Assembly (NCBI RefSeq): GCF_004114425.1
Contig: NZ_RDQF01000026.1
Coordinates: 25,697-89,696 of the forward strand
Direction: 5' to 3'
From: Bradyrhizobium vignae
GTDB lineage: Bacteria > Pseudomonadota > Alphaproteobacteria > Rhizobiales > Xanthobacteraceae
DNA: 64,000 bases
In this document: piece after piece, positions 25,115 to 32,913 of the stretch
How positions within the stretch are numbered: the first letter of the stretch is position 1
Layout of the letters: each line of letters begins with the position of its first letter
Notes under the pieces: generated by a model
Seen by the model: only the letters and a program-made list of their open reading frames with translations
Told to the model about the DNA's origin: nothing
The model's database searches: none
Program-made: the position numbers and the translations under genes

Positions 25115-25675
25115 ATGTCGACCGGCTGGATCGTTCTCGGCGTCATCGTCGTCCTCGTGCTGTTCGCCTTCAGCGCCTACAACCGCCTGGTGGCGCTGAG
25201 CCAGCGCGTCGGCCAGGCCTTTGCCGATATCGACGTGCAGCTCAAGCAGCGCCACGACCTGGTCCCGAACCTGGTCGAGACCGTGAAGGGCTATGCCTCG
25301 CACGAGCGCGGCACGCTCGACGATGTCATCAAGGCGCGCAATTCGGCGATGGCGGCGCAGGGACCGGCTCAGGTGTCCGCGGCGGAGAACCAGCTCTCCG
25401 GCGCACTCGGCCGGCTGATCGCGCTGTCGGAAGCCTATCCCGACCTCAAGGCCAATGCCAATTTCCAGCAGCTCGCATCCGAGCTCTCCGATCTCGAGAA
25501 CAAGATCGCGGCCAGCCGTCGCTTCTTCAACAACGCGGTCCAGGAATACAACACCGGCATCCAGCAGATGCCCGCCGCCCTGTTCGCCGGCATGTTCGGC
25601 TTCACCAGGAAGGACTTCTTCGATCTCGGCACGAGCCGCACCGAGGTCGAGGCGGCGCCGCAGGTGAAGTTCTGA
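25115..25675 (+). CDS. LemA family protein
   Basis: A 186-residue LemA protein with one N-terminal membrane helix (residues 5-24, WIVLGVIVVLVLFAFSAYNR) and a helical bundle. The family hallmark follows: VALSQRVGQAFADIDVQLKQ, RHDLVPNLVETVKGYASHER, then SDLENKIAASRRFFNNAVQE and YNTGIQQMPA. The function is unknown, but lemA is commonly adjacent to an M48 peptidase gene, as it is here, 141 bp upstream. CAGGAG 7 bp before ATG 25115 sets the start. The C-terminal helix bundle faces the periplasm by the usual topology for this family. Confidence 0.94.
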   Translation: MSTGWIVLGVIVVLVLFAFSAYNRLVALSQRVGQAFADIDVQLKQRHDLVPNLVETVKGYASHERGTLDDVIKARNSAMAAQGPAQVSAAENQLSGALGRLIALSEAYPDLKANANFQQLASELSDLENKIAASRRFFNNAVQEYNTGIQQMPAALFAGMFGFTRKDFFDLGTSRTEVEAAPQVKF

Positions 25676-25694
25676 TTGCAACATGACCCCTCAC

Positions 25695-25800
25695 CTTCGT
25701 CGTTCCGGGGCGCGTCGAAGACGCGAACCCGGAACCTCGAGCGAGACACTAAGCTCTGGATTCCGGGTTCACGCCGTTGGCGTGTCCCGGAATGACGGAA
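25695..25800. repeat. Dispersed repeat, family B, copy 3
   Basis: CGTCGTTCCGGGGCGCGTCG with AACCCGGAACCTCG, and an inverted partner TCCGGGTTCACGCCG with GTGTCCCGGAATGACGG. It lies between the LemA gene and the M48 peptidase gene, so if the two are cotranscribed the message would carry this hairpin. Confidence 0.8.
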
Positions 25801-25816
25801 GCCAACGGAAGCAGCC

Positions 25817-27031
25817 ATGGCCGCGTATGGTCTCTACACGCACATCGCCTCGAACAAGTTTCGTTCGATGCTGCTGCTCGCCGGCCTGTTCGTGCTGGTC
25901 TATGTGCTGGTCTATGCCGGCGCGCTGGTCGCCGAGGTCGTCATCAACGGCAACGAGACTGTCGCCTATTATTTGAAACGCGCCTTCCACGACCTGATCG
26001 TCGCGGCGCCCGTTGCGACGATCGTGACGGCCGCCTGGGTCGTGATCGCCTATTTCTTCCACCAGTCGATGATCGACGCCGTGACCGGCGGCCACGACGT
26101 GACCCGGCAGGAACAGCCGCGGCTCTACAATCTGCTCGAAAACCTCTGCATCTCGCGCGGCATCACCATGCCGAAGCTGAAGATCATGGAGAGCCCGGCG
26201 CTGAACGCGTTCGCGACGGGCCTCAATCCGCGGCAATATTCGATCACCGTCACCACCGGTCTCCTCGATGCGCTGAACGACAAGGAGATCGAGGCGGTGC
26301 TGGGCCACGAGCTGACCCACATCAAGAACGGCGACGTGCAGCTCATGGTGGTCGCCGTCATCATCGCCGGTGCGGTCGGCTTCTTCGGCGAATTGTTCTT
26401 CCGCCTGTTCACGAGCTTCGACTGGAGCCCGAGCTCCGGCGGCTCATGGTCCTCGGGCTCCTCCTCGTCGTCGCGGTCGTCCTCGTCGTCGAGCGACAGC
26501 AAGAGCTCCGGCGGCGGCGCGATCATCGTCATCATCATCGCGGTCGTGCTGATCGTTCTGGCCTGGCTGCTGTCGCAGGTGGTGAAGCTCGCGCTATCGC
26601 GGTCGCGCGAATATCTCGCCGATGCCGGCTCGGTCGAGCTGACGAAAGACCCTGATGCCATGATCTCGGCGCTGCGCAAGATCGAGGGCCGCGGCGAACT
26701 GCCCGGCGCGACCTCGGCCGTGATGGAGCTCTGCGTCGACAATCCGCGCGAAGGCTTTGCCGATTTGTTCGCCACCCACCCTTCCGTGCAGTCCCGGGTC
26801 GATGCGCTGGTCAAGTTCGCCGGCGGCCGTGACCCTGGTCCCCTGCCAGGCCCCACTGAAGAGACTGATCAACCCGAGATGGAACAGCCCGGAGCGCAAG
26901 ATACCCCACCGCCGCTGTCGCACGGGCCATGGGGCGATGCAGCCGCTCCGGCCAATCCGCCGCCCGTTCCCACACCAAGCCCCTCAGGCGTCCTTCCAGC
27001 CAATCCGATGGGACCATGGGGCCGCCACTGA
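25817..27031 (+). CDS. M48-family membrane metallopeptidase (HtpX-like)
   Basis: A 404-residue integral membrane zinc protease. Two N-terminal membrane helices occur (residues about 18-42 and 60-85). The active site HELTH lies near residue 160 (AVLGHELTHIKNGDVQLMVV), with the third ligand glutamate in SREYLADAGSVELT near residue 270. Two more hydrophobic helices flank the site. Between them is an unusual serine-rich segment (residues about 210-235, SSGSSSSSRSSSSSSDSKSS). The C-terminus is a proline-rich tail with GPWG repeated (HGPWGDAA, MGPWGRH). HtpX-like proteases clear damaged membrane proteins. It is adjacent to a LemA gene, a common pairing. Confidence 0.92.
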   Translation: MAAYGLYTHIASNKFRSMLLLAGLFVLVYVLVYAGALVAEVVINGNETVAYYLKRAFHDLIVAAPVATIVTAAWVVIAYFFHQSMIDAVTGGHDVTRQEQPRLYNLLENLCISRGITMPKLKIMESPALNAFATGLNPRQYSITVTTGLLDALNDKEIEAVLGHELTHIKNGDVQLMVVAVIIAGAVGFFGELFFRLFTSFDWSPSSGGSWSSGSSSSSRSSSSSSDSKSSGGGAIIVIIIAVVLIVLAWLLSQVVKLALSRSREYLADAGSVELTKDPDAMISALRKIEGRGELPGATSAVMELCVDNPREGFADLFATHPSVQSRVDALVKFAGGRDPGPLPGPTEETDQPEMEQPGAQDTPPPLSHGPWGDAAAPANPPPVPTPSPSGVLPANPMGPWGRH

Positions 27032-27238
27032 GCCACGCGATCGGGCGCCGTTCGTGGCAGGTTTGACACCGATAGGGAAAAACCTCGGGAATTGCCGCAA
27101 CAGGGGCGCAAGGAATTGAATTCTCCCTTGTTTCTGCCATGTTCGCGCCCAACAGCAGACCTGGGACGTCTTTTGGGACATCGATTTGGGGCCTGGCCGA
27201 TTGCGACCTCGCGATCGGGGGCGCGTTAGGGGACAGCA

Positions 27239-27991
27239 ATGGCAAAGCCGGCAGTGGTTGTGGTGGGCGCGGACAAGGGCGGGGTCGGCAAGACCACGGT
27301 GTCGCGTACCTTGCTCGATTATTTCTCAGCCAACAACGTGCCGACGCGCGCGTTCGACACGGAGTCTCCGCGCGGAACCCTGAAGCGCTTCCACCCCGAC
27401 ATCACCGAGATCGTCGACATGACGACCACGGCCGACCAGATGAAGATCTTCGACACGCTCAATACCGTGAGCCCGTCGGTGACCGTGATCGATGTCCGCG
27501 CCGGCCTGCTCTCGCCGGCGCTGGCCTCGCTGCGCGACATCGGGTTCCTCGACGCCGCCAAGGCCGGCCAGATCACCTTTGCCGTGTTCCACATCCTGGG
27601 ACCCTCGATCGCCTCGCTGGAGGAGATCGCCGAGACCGCCGGCTTCATGGGCGGCGCAAAATATTTCCTGGTGAAGAACTTCATCAATGACACCCAGTTC
27701 TTCCAGTGGGACCAGGCGACTTACAATTCGTATTTCCACCGCATCAAGGACGCGACCGAGCTGACCATCCCCAAGCTCAACGAAATGGCCTATGAGCAGG
27801 TCGAGGTGTCTTCCGTCCCGTTCCTGAAATTCGTCGCCAACAAGGGCATCAACGACGATGCCGCCAACTATTCGTTCGTGCTGCGCGGCTATGTCCGGCA
27901 CTGGCTGGCGAACGTCTGGAGCGAGTTCGACCGCATCCGCCTGACCGACATCGTCGGTTCGAAGCCGGTGACCCGCAACAGCGAAAAATAG
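27239..27991 (+). CDS. ParA/MinD-like P-loop ATPase (first of tandem pair)
   Basis: A 250-residue SIMIBI ATPase with a canonical deviant Walker A, GADKGGVGKTTVSRTL (residues about 10-25), including the signature lysine. Downstream are RAFDTESPRGTLKRFHPDIT and a degraded Walker B region VTVIDVRAGLLSPAL. It lacks the C-terminal amphipathic helix of MinD and has no ParB partner nearby. Its neighbour at 28054 is a clear paralogue: both share AFD...L..-P.ITE..D.T.T...M and VID segments. Precise family is not recognised; a role in positioning or a nucleotide switch is inferred. The ATG at 27239 follows GGGGACAGCA. Confidence 0.85.
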   Translation: MAKPAVVVVGADKGGVGKTTVSRTLLDYFSANNVPTRAFDTESPRGTLKRFHPDITEIVDMTTTADQMKIFDTLNTVSPSVTVIDVRAGLLSPALASLRDIGFLDAAKAGQITFAVFHILGPSIASLEEIAETAGFMGGAKYFLVKNFINDTQFFQWDQATYNSYFHRIKDATELTIPKLNEMAYEQVEVSSVPFLKFVANKGINDDAANYSFVLRGYVRHWLANVWSEFDRIRLTDIVGSKPVTRNSEK

Positions 27992-28053
27992 TTGCGGCCA
28001 TTGGGCGGATACGGCTGGATTGGGCGACGAGTTGGCTCAAATAATAGTCCATA

Positions 28054-28722
28054 ATGCCCGCAACGCCCGTCTACATCATCTGCTCGCCCCGCCCGCAGGT
28101 CGGTAAGACCCTGCTGGCGCGGCTGCTCGCCGAATTCCTGCTGCTCAAGAACGGCAATGTCGCGGCCTTCGACGTCAACCTGAAGGAGCCGTCGCTGCTG
28201 GACTACCTGCCTGGCATCACCGAGACCGCCGACGTGACCGACACCTACGGCAAGATGCAGCTGATGGACCGCGTCATCGTCGATGACGGCCTCGCCAAGG
28301 TGATCGATCTCGGCTTCCATGCCTTCGACGAATTCTTCAAGATGACCGAGGAGATCGGCCTTCTGAAGGAAGCCGCACGCCGCCACGTCGCGCCGCAGAT
28401 CCTGTTCGTCGCGGACACAGACCGCGTCTCGGCCCGCGCCCACGAGATGCTGCGCGGGCAGATCCCGCGGATGAATCTGATCACGGTCGACAACGAATAT
28501 GTCGTGCGCGGCGAATTGCCGGCCGCGATGGAAGGCGGCCGGCTGTTCCGCTTACCGGCGCTGCCCGGCTTCCTCAAAACCTATATCGACCGGCTGACCT
28601 TCTCCTTCACCGGCTATCTGCGCCAGGAGAAGGACTCTTCCACCGAGCTGCACCAATGGACCCGGCGGAATTACATCGCCTTCCGGGAGCTCGAGCTCAG
28701 CCTGATCCTGCAACGATCGTAG
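28054..28722 (+). CDS. Divergent P-loop ATPase paralogue (second of tandem pair)
   Basis: A 222-residue protein beginning MPATPVYIICSPRPQVGKTL. The P-loop reads RPQVGKT where the upstream paralogue has KGGVGKT: the catalytic lysine and threonine remain but the first, signature lysine is replaced by arginine. Matching landmarks follow: AAFDVNLKEPSLLDYLPGIT, MQLMDRVIVDDGLAKVIDLG, and later ILFVADTDRVSARAHEM. It starts 62 bp after the stop of the first ATPase, so cotranscription is likely. The C-terminal part (FSFTGYLRQEKDSSTELHQW) is unfamiliar to me. ATP hydrolysis may be impaired or use a different dimer geometry. Confidence 0.8.
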   Translation: MPATPVYIICSPRPQVGKTLLARLLAEFLLLKNGNVAAFDVNLKEPSLLDYLPGITETADVTDTYGKMQLMDRVIVDDGLAKVIDLGFHAFDEFFKMTEEIGLLKEAARRHVAPQILFVADTDRVSARAHEMLRGQIPRMNLITVDNEYVVRGELPAAMEGGRLFRLPALPGFLKTYIDRLTFSFTGYLRQEKDSSTELHQWTRRNYIAFRELELSLILQRS

Positions 28723-28837
28723 GCTTCTTGGGCCGCCGACTTGGTGCCCATCTTTCCCGACCACGGTCGACCACGGGGAGAGGTGAACCGAGGCCGCAGC
28801 CAATGGCGTTATAAGACGGACTGTATTTCTTGTCCGC

Positions 28838-29377
28838 TCAATGCCCCTCGAACGTCATCAGCGTGCGCACCGGCACGTCCATGGCGCGCAGCTTGGTGGC
28901 GCCGCCGAGCTCGGGCAGGTCGATGATGAAGCAGGCGGCGACGACGTTGGCGCCGATCTGGCGCAGCAGCTTCACCGCGCCTTCGGCGGTGCCGCCGGTG
29001 GCGATGAGGTCGTCGACCAGGATCACGCGCTCGCCGGGCTGGATGGCGTCGACATGCATCTCCATCTCGTCGATGCCGTATTCGAGAGAATAGGCGATGC
29101 GCACGGTGGTGTGCGGCAGCTTGCCTTTCTTGCGGATCGGCACGAAGCCGGCCGAGAGCTGGTGCGCCACCGCCCCGCCGATGATGAAGCCGCGGGCTTC
29201 CATGCCGGCGACCTTGTCGATCTTGTTGCCGGCCCAGGGATTGACGAGCTCGTCCACGGCGCGGCGGAACGCGCGGGCATCCGCAAGCAGGGTCGTGATA
29301 TCGCGGAACATGATCCCGGGCTTCGGATAGTCCGGGATGGTGCGGACGCTCGCCTTGATGTCGTGGTCAAAGGTCAT
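28838..29377 (-). CDS. apt: Adenine phosphoribosyltransferase
   Basis: A 179-residue purine salvage enzyme that makes AMP from adenine and PRPP. The start DIKASVRTIPDYPKPGIMFR contains the classic PDYPKPGI(M/L)FRDIT motif. The PRPP-binding loop is VILVDDLIATGGTAEGAVKL near residue 125, and FIIGGAVAHQLSAGFVPIRK is the flexible-loop region. Length is typical. The ATG at 29377 starts the family alignment. It is followed in the plus direction by a family C repeat and then trpE(G) on the same (minus) strand further upstream; no operon is indicated. Confidence 0.96.
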   Translation of the reverse strand: MTFDHDIKASVRTIPDYPKPGIMFRDITTLLADARAFRRAVDELVNPWAGNKIDKVAGMEARGFIIGGAVAHQLSAGFVPIRKKGKLPHTTVRIAYSLEYGIDEMEMHVDAIQPGERVILVDDLIATGGTAEGAVKLLRQIGANVVAACFIIDLPELGGATKLRAMDVPVRTLMTFEGH

Positions 29378-29400
29378 GGTTATCTCGCTCTGGCTTCTCC

Positions 29401-29521
29401 ACCGTCATTGCGAGCGAAGCGAAGCAATCCAGTTCTTCTCCGCGGCAGCAGTCTGGATTGCTTCGTCGCCAGCGCAAAATTGCTTCGCAATTTTGTCGCG
29501 GGCTCCTCGCAATGACGACAC
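29401..29521. repeat. Dispersed repeat, family C, copy 1
   Basis: CGTCATTGCGAGCGAAGCGA and AGCAATCCAG are followed by an inverted partner CTGGATTGCTTCGTCG and GCTCCTCGCAATGACG. Related copies are at 60180-60268 and 63832-63892. It is non-coding and lies between trpE(G) and apt. Confidence 0.85.
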
Positions 29522-29525
29522 TCAT

Positions 29526-31691
29526 TCAATTCGTCCCAGCATCCAGCCGGAACGCATTCTCGACAATACGCAAGCCCACCTCGTTGCCCAGCGACATCAG
29601 CGATTCCGGATGGAATTGCACGCCGGCGACCGGCAGGGTCTTGTGCTCGAGCGCCATGGCGACGCCGTCTTCGGTGCTGGCGGTGACGGACAACACCTCC
29701 GGCATGCTATCGCGCTCGACGAAGAGCGAGTGATAACGGCCGATGACGATCTCGTTCGGCAGGTTGCGCATCAGGCGCCCGCCGCGCACCTGGACCCGCG
29801 AGGGCCGGCCGTGGGCGGGATGGCTGAGTTGGCCGAGCTCGCCGCCGAAATATTCACCGATGGCCTGCACGCCGAGGCAGACGCCGAACACCGGCAGCTT
29901 CTGCTCCAGCGCCGCATCGATGGTCTTCTTGATCCCGAAGTCCTCAGGACGTCCGGGACCGGGCGAGAGCACCAGCAAATCCCACCTCTTCTGCTTGAGC
30001 ATGTCGAGCGCATGCACATAGCGGACCACGGTGACGCTGGCGCCGACCTGGCGGAAATAGTCGGCGAGCATATGGACAAAGCTGTCGTCGTGATCGATCA
30101 GCAGCACCTGCTTGCCCGAACCGGTGGCATCGGGCGCGAAGGTCGACAGCGGCTTCGGCGGATCGCCGCGCAGCGCCTGGAACAGTGCAGCCGCCTTGAC
30201 CTGGCACTCGCGGTCTTCCGCGGCGGGATCGGAGTCGAACAGGCAGGTGGCGCCGACGCGCACCTCTGCGAGGCCATCCTTCATGCGGATGGTGCGGATG
30301 GTGAGGCCGGTGTTGATGCTGCCGTCGAAATTCACCGCGCCGATTGCACCGGCATACCAACGCCGCGGCGAGCGTTCGTGATCCTCGACAAACTGCATTG
30401 CCCAGAGCTTCGGCGCGCCGGTCACGGTCACCGCCCAGGCATGGGTGAGGAAGGCGTCGAGCGCGTCGAAGCCGGGACGCAACATGCCTTCGACGTGATC
30501 GACGGTGTGAAAGAGCTTTGAGTAGGTCTCGATCTGGCGGCGCGCCAGCACCTTGATGGTGCCGGGCACGCAAACGCGTGCCTTGTCGTTGCGGTCGACG
30601 TCGGTGCACATGTTGAGCTCGAACTCGTCCTTCTCCGAGTTCAGGAGCTGGCGGATCTGCTCGGCATCGCCGATCGCATCGGTGCCGCGTGCGATCGTGC
30701 CCGAGATCGGGCAGGTCTCTACGCGGCGGCCGTCCGAGCGCACGAACATCTCGGGCGAAGCCGAGACGAGAAACTCGCCCTCGCCGAGATTCATCAGCGC
30801 GCCATAGGGCGACGGATTGATGACGCAGAGGCGCTGGAACACTTCGGCCGGCGAGCGGTCGCAGGGCTCGGCGAACAGCTGGCCCGGCACCGCCTCGAAC
30901 AGATCGCCCCGCGCGAAGGCTGCGCGCGCGGTCTCGACGGTGGCCTGATATTCGCCGGGGGCGTGATCGGCAAAGCCCTGGCGCGGTGTCTTCAGATATG
31001 GGCTGTCGGCGGTCTCGCGCGGCAGGCCTTCCGTCGATTTGCCCTTCCAGGCGAAGTCGTAGGAGAGCACCACGCCACGGCCGGTGGCGCGGTCATAGGC
31101 AAGCAGGCGGTCGGGCACGTACAGCACGATGTCGCGCTGGTCGGCCTCGCGCGGGCGCTTCTGCACGAGGTCCTCGATCTGGAACACGAGGTCGTAGGCG
31201 AAGGCACCGAACAGGCCGAGCAGACCGTCATCATTGGCGGAGAAGGCAGCGACGAGGTCGCGCACCAGCGACATCACGCTGGCGCGGCGGGTGCGCTGGT
31301 CCTCCTCGACCGGGGCATCGCCGCGGATGATGTGACCGGCAAGGCGCGTCGCCGACTTCTCAGAGATCACCACGCAGGGCTCGCGCAGGACGTCGGCGAG
31401 GAAGGCGATCAGCACCTGCCCGCGTGCGTTCAGCGCTTCCAGCTTGAAATTGACCCCAGCGGTCTCGAGCCTGAGGGGTGGATCGGAGAAGCCGAGGTCA
31501 AAACTTTCGTAGCGGCCAGGCACGGTCGTGCCCGAGGACAGCACCACGCCGCGGCGGCGGTCGAGCAGGCTGACGAGATCGTCGAGCCTGTTGGCGCCGC
31601 CGGTGAATTGCTCGGCCACGCGCGTGATCGCAAGACCCGCGCGGGTCGCGTACTCACTTCTGGCCGGAAGGGCAAAGACGGTCCTGTTCAT
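29526..31691 (-). CDS. trpE(G): Fused anthranilate synthase TrpE(G)
   Basis: A 721-residue fusion of both anthranilate synthase components, catalysing chorismate to anthranilate. Residues about 1-510 form the chorismate-binding TrpE part (YGALMNLGEGEFLVSASPEM, CPISGTIARGTDAI, MCTDVDRNDKARVC, TVTGAPKLWAMQF). Residues about 530-721 form the class I glutamine amidotransferase (LLVLSPGPGRPEDFG, active-site GVCLGVQAIGEYFGG, HPES histidine-glutamate). Such fusions are usual in rhizobia. AGAGGATCAC precedes the ATG at 31691. Upstream lies a leader peptide with tandem Trp codons and an attenuator, so tryptophan supply controls transcription. Confidence 0.97.
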   Translation of the reverse strand: MNRTVFALPARSEYATRAGLAITRVAEQFTGGANRLDDLVSLLDRRRGVVLSSGTTVPGRYESFDLGFSDPPLRLETAGVNFKLEALNARGQVLIAFLADVLREPCVVISEKSATRLAGHIIRGDAPVEEDQRTRRASVMSLVRDLVAAFSANDDGLLGLFGAFAYDLVFQIEDLVQKRPREADQRDIVLYVPDRLLAYDRATGRGVVLSYDFAWKGKSTEGLPRETADSPYLKTPRQGFADHAPGEYQATVETARAAFARGDLFEAVPGQLFAEPCDRSPAEVFQRLCVINPSPYGALMNLGEGEFLVSASPEMFVRSDGRRVETCPISGTIARGTDAIGDAEQIRQLLNSEKDEFELNMCTDVDRNDKARVCVPGTIKVLARRQIETYSKLFHTVDHVEGMLRPGFDALDAFLTHAWAVTVTGAPKLWAMQFVEDHERSPRRWYAGAIGAVNFDGSINTGLTIRTIRMKDGLAEVRVGATCLFDSDPAAEDRECQVKAAALFQALRGDPPKPLSTFAPDATGSGKQVLLIDHDDSFVHMLADYFRQVGASVTVVRYVHALDMLKQKRWDLLVLSPGPGRPEDFGIKKTIDAALEQKLPVFGVCLGVQAIGEYFGGELGQLSHPAHGRPSRVQVRGGRLMRNLPNEIVIGRYHSLFVERDSMPEVLSVTASTEDGVAMALEHKTLPVAGVQFHPESLMSLGNEVGLRIVENAFRLDAGTN

Positions 31692-31793
31692 GTGATCCTC
31701 TTGGGGTCCTCTTACGAGACTTGCCGAGGGAACGCCACACAGGACAAACGATCAGGCCGCCGCGCTGTGCTGGCGACCTTCGACGATTTTGGG

Positions 31794-31830
31794 AAAAGAA
31801 ATCGCACCGGCCACCTCGTCAGGAGGTGCG
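31794..31830 (-). terminator. Putative trp attenuator hairpin with alternative fold
   Basis: Reading the minus strand, CGCACC (31830-31825) pairs with GGTGCG (31808-31803) and is followed by ATTTCTTTT, a terminator form. A competing hairpin pairs CACCTC (31829-31824) with GAGGTG (31817-31812). Both share the same arm, so they exclude each other. The arm overlaps the last codons of the leader peptide, so a ribosome stalled at its Trp codons would cover it and allow read-through. Confidence 0.65.
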
Positions 31831-31866
31831 CCACCAAAGACGGGCTGGGCGGACGGCGGTGCTCAT
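31819..31866 (-). CDS. trpL: trp leader peptide (15 residues, WW)
   Basis: ATG at 31866 opens a 15-residue peptide, MSTAVRPARLWWRTS, stopped at 31819. Two consecutive tryptophan codons sit five codons before the stop. TTGACG at 31903-31898 would be the -35 element; with normal spacing transcription would start within a few bases of the ATG, so the leader is probably leaderless or nearly so, as in the Sinorhizobium trpL case. It lies 127 bp upstream of trpE(G). Confidence 0.8.
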   Translation of the reverse strand: MSTAVRPARLWWRTS

Positions 31867-31912
31867 GGGGCGGATACTCACCATGGCGCGGGGGCGGCGT
31901 CAAGGGTGAGGC

Positions 31913-31992
31913 ACGATGGAGCGCAGCGTAATCCGGGGCTCGCGCCCAATTGGAAAGTCCCCGGATTGCGCTGCGCTCCGTCCGCGCTACGA
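31913..31992. repeat. Palindromic intergenic element upstream of the trp leader
   Basis: GGAGCGCAGCGTAATCCGGG on one side and CCCCGGATTGCGCTGCGCTC on the other are inverted copies separated by about 22 bp that include GCGCCCAATTGG. It lies between the trpE(G) promoter and the end of the dienelactone hydrolase gene. It is probably a bidirectional terminator-like dispersed element. Confidence 0.75.
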
Positions 31993-31996
31993 GCGA

Positions 31997-32671
31997 TTAC
32001 CCCAGATGCTTCCGGAAAAACTCCGTCGCCCGGCCCCAGGCGAGCTCGGCGGCTTCACGGTCGTGCACGGCCTGGCGCTGCTCGTTGACGAAGGCGTGCT
32101 CGGCATCATAGCGGAACAGCTCCAGTGACTTGCCGGCAGCCTTCATGGCCTTCTCGAAGCCGCTGACCAACTCCGGCGTGCACCAATCGTCCTTATTGGC
32201 GAAATGGGCCTGGAGCGGAATCTTGACGTCCGCAGGCTTGGCCGCCTGCTCCGGCGGAATGCCGTAGAACACGACGCCGGCCGCGAGCTCCGGGATCTTG
32301 GTCGCACCGATGATGGTCACGGCGCCGCCGAGGCAGAACCCGGTCAGCCCGACCTTGGCGCCATTGCGTGACAGATATTGCGTGGCACCGCGCACGGTTT
32401 GCGTGGTCGCGTCCATGAAGTCGAGCGAGTTCATCTCCTTGTTGGCGCTCTCCGTGTCGTGATAGGGCACCACCTTGCCCTTGTAGAGATCGGGCGCCAG
32501 CGCATCGAAACCCGCGAGCGCAAAGCGGTCGCACAGGCCCTTGATCTGGTCCGACAGGCCCCACCATTCCTGGATCACGACCACGCCCGGCGCATTGCCG
32601 CGCGCGGCATTGGCGAGATAGCCCGAGGCGTCCTTGCCGTCCGGGCGCTTGAAGGTGATGGTGGTTCCCAT
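31997..32671 (-). CDS. Dienelactone hydrolase family protein
   Basis: A 224-residue alpha/beta hydrolase of the dienelactone hydrolase family. The nucleophile is a cysteine in GLTGFCLGGAVTIIGATK (near residue 115), with the aspartate in HFANKDDWCTPELV and the histidine in YDAEHAFVNEQRQAVHD, the usual Cys-Asp-His triad. The N-terminal VVVIQEWWGLSDQIKGLCDR is also typical. It may hydrolyse dienelactone or another ester; no chlorocatechol pathway genes are beside it, so the substrate is unknown. GGAGGAC precedes the ATG at 32671. Confidence 0.94.
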   Translation of the reverse strand: MGTTITFKRPDGKDASGYLANAARGNAPGVVVIQEWWGLSDQIKGLCDRFALAGFDALAPDLYKGKVVPYHDTESANKEMNSLDFMDATTQTVRGATQYLSRNGAKVGLTGFCLGGAVTIIGATKIPELAAGVVFYGIPPEQAAKPADVKIPLQAHFANKDDWCTPELVSGFEKAMKAAGKSLELFRYDAEHAFVNEQRQAVHDREAAELAWGRATEFFRKHLG

Positions 32672-32747
32672 GGTGTCCTCCGGTGAGATTTGGGGGAGCG
32701 GTTGAGGTTATTGTGGCGGCTAGGCGGGCGCGACGCAATCCACACTC

Positions 32748-32850
32748 CCGTCATTCCGGAGCGGTGCGCAGCACCGAACCCGGAATCTCGAGATTCTCAG
32801 GTGCACAATCGCGCACCATAGTTCGCGCTTTCGCGCGCCCCGGAATGACG
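32748..32850. repeat. Dispersed repeat, family B, copy 4
   Basis: CCGTCATTCCGGAGCGGTGC with AACCCGGAATCTCG, then the inverted partner GTTCGCGCTTTCGCGCGCCC with CGGAATGACGGC. It lies between the dienelactone hydrolase gene and the fbcH terminator. Confidence 0.8.
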
Positions 32851-32865
32851 GCGAGTTGCGTCAAC

Positions 32866-32891
32866 AAAAAAGCCCCCTGCGGGGGCTTTTT
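32866..32891 (-). terminator. Rho-independent terminator of the fbcFH operon
   Basis: GCCCCC, loop TGC and GGGGGC form a perfect GC stem. It is flanked by A-tracts on one side and T-tracts on the other, so on the minus strand a run of six T follows the stem. It starts 22 bp after the fbcH stop codon. The symmetry would let it terminate transcription in both directions. Confidence 0.92.
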
Positions 32892-32913
32892 CATTCATCG
32901 AGTCTCGCGCCGC

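Noticed and set aside
23900..25684. A 594-residue minus-strand frame across the Rsm22-like and LemA genes
   Set aside because: It overlaps two motif-supported genes and a dispersed repeat, and has low-complexity composition.
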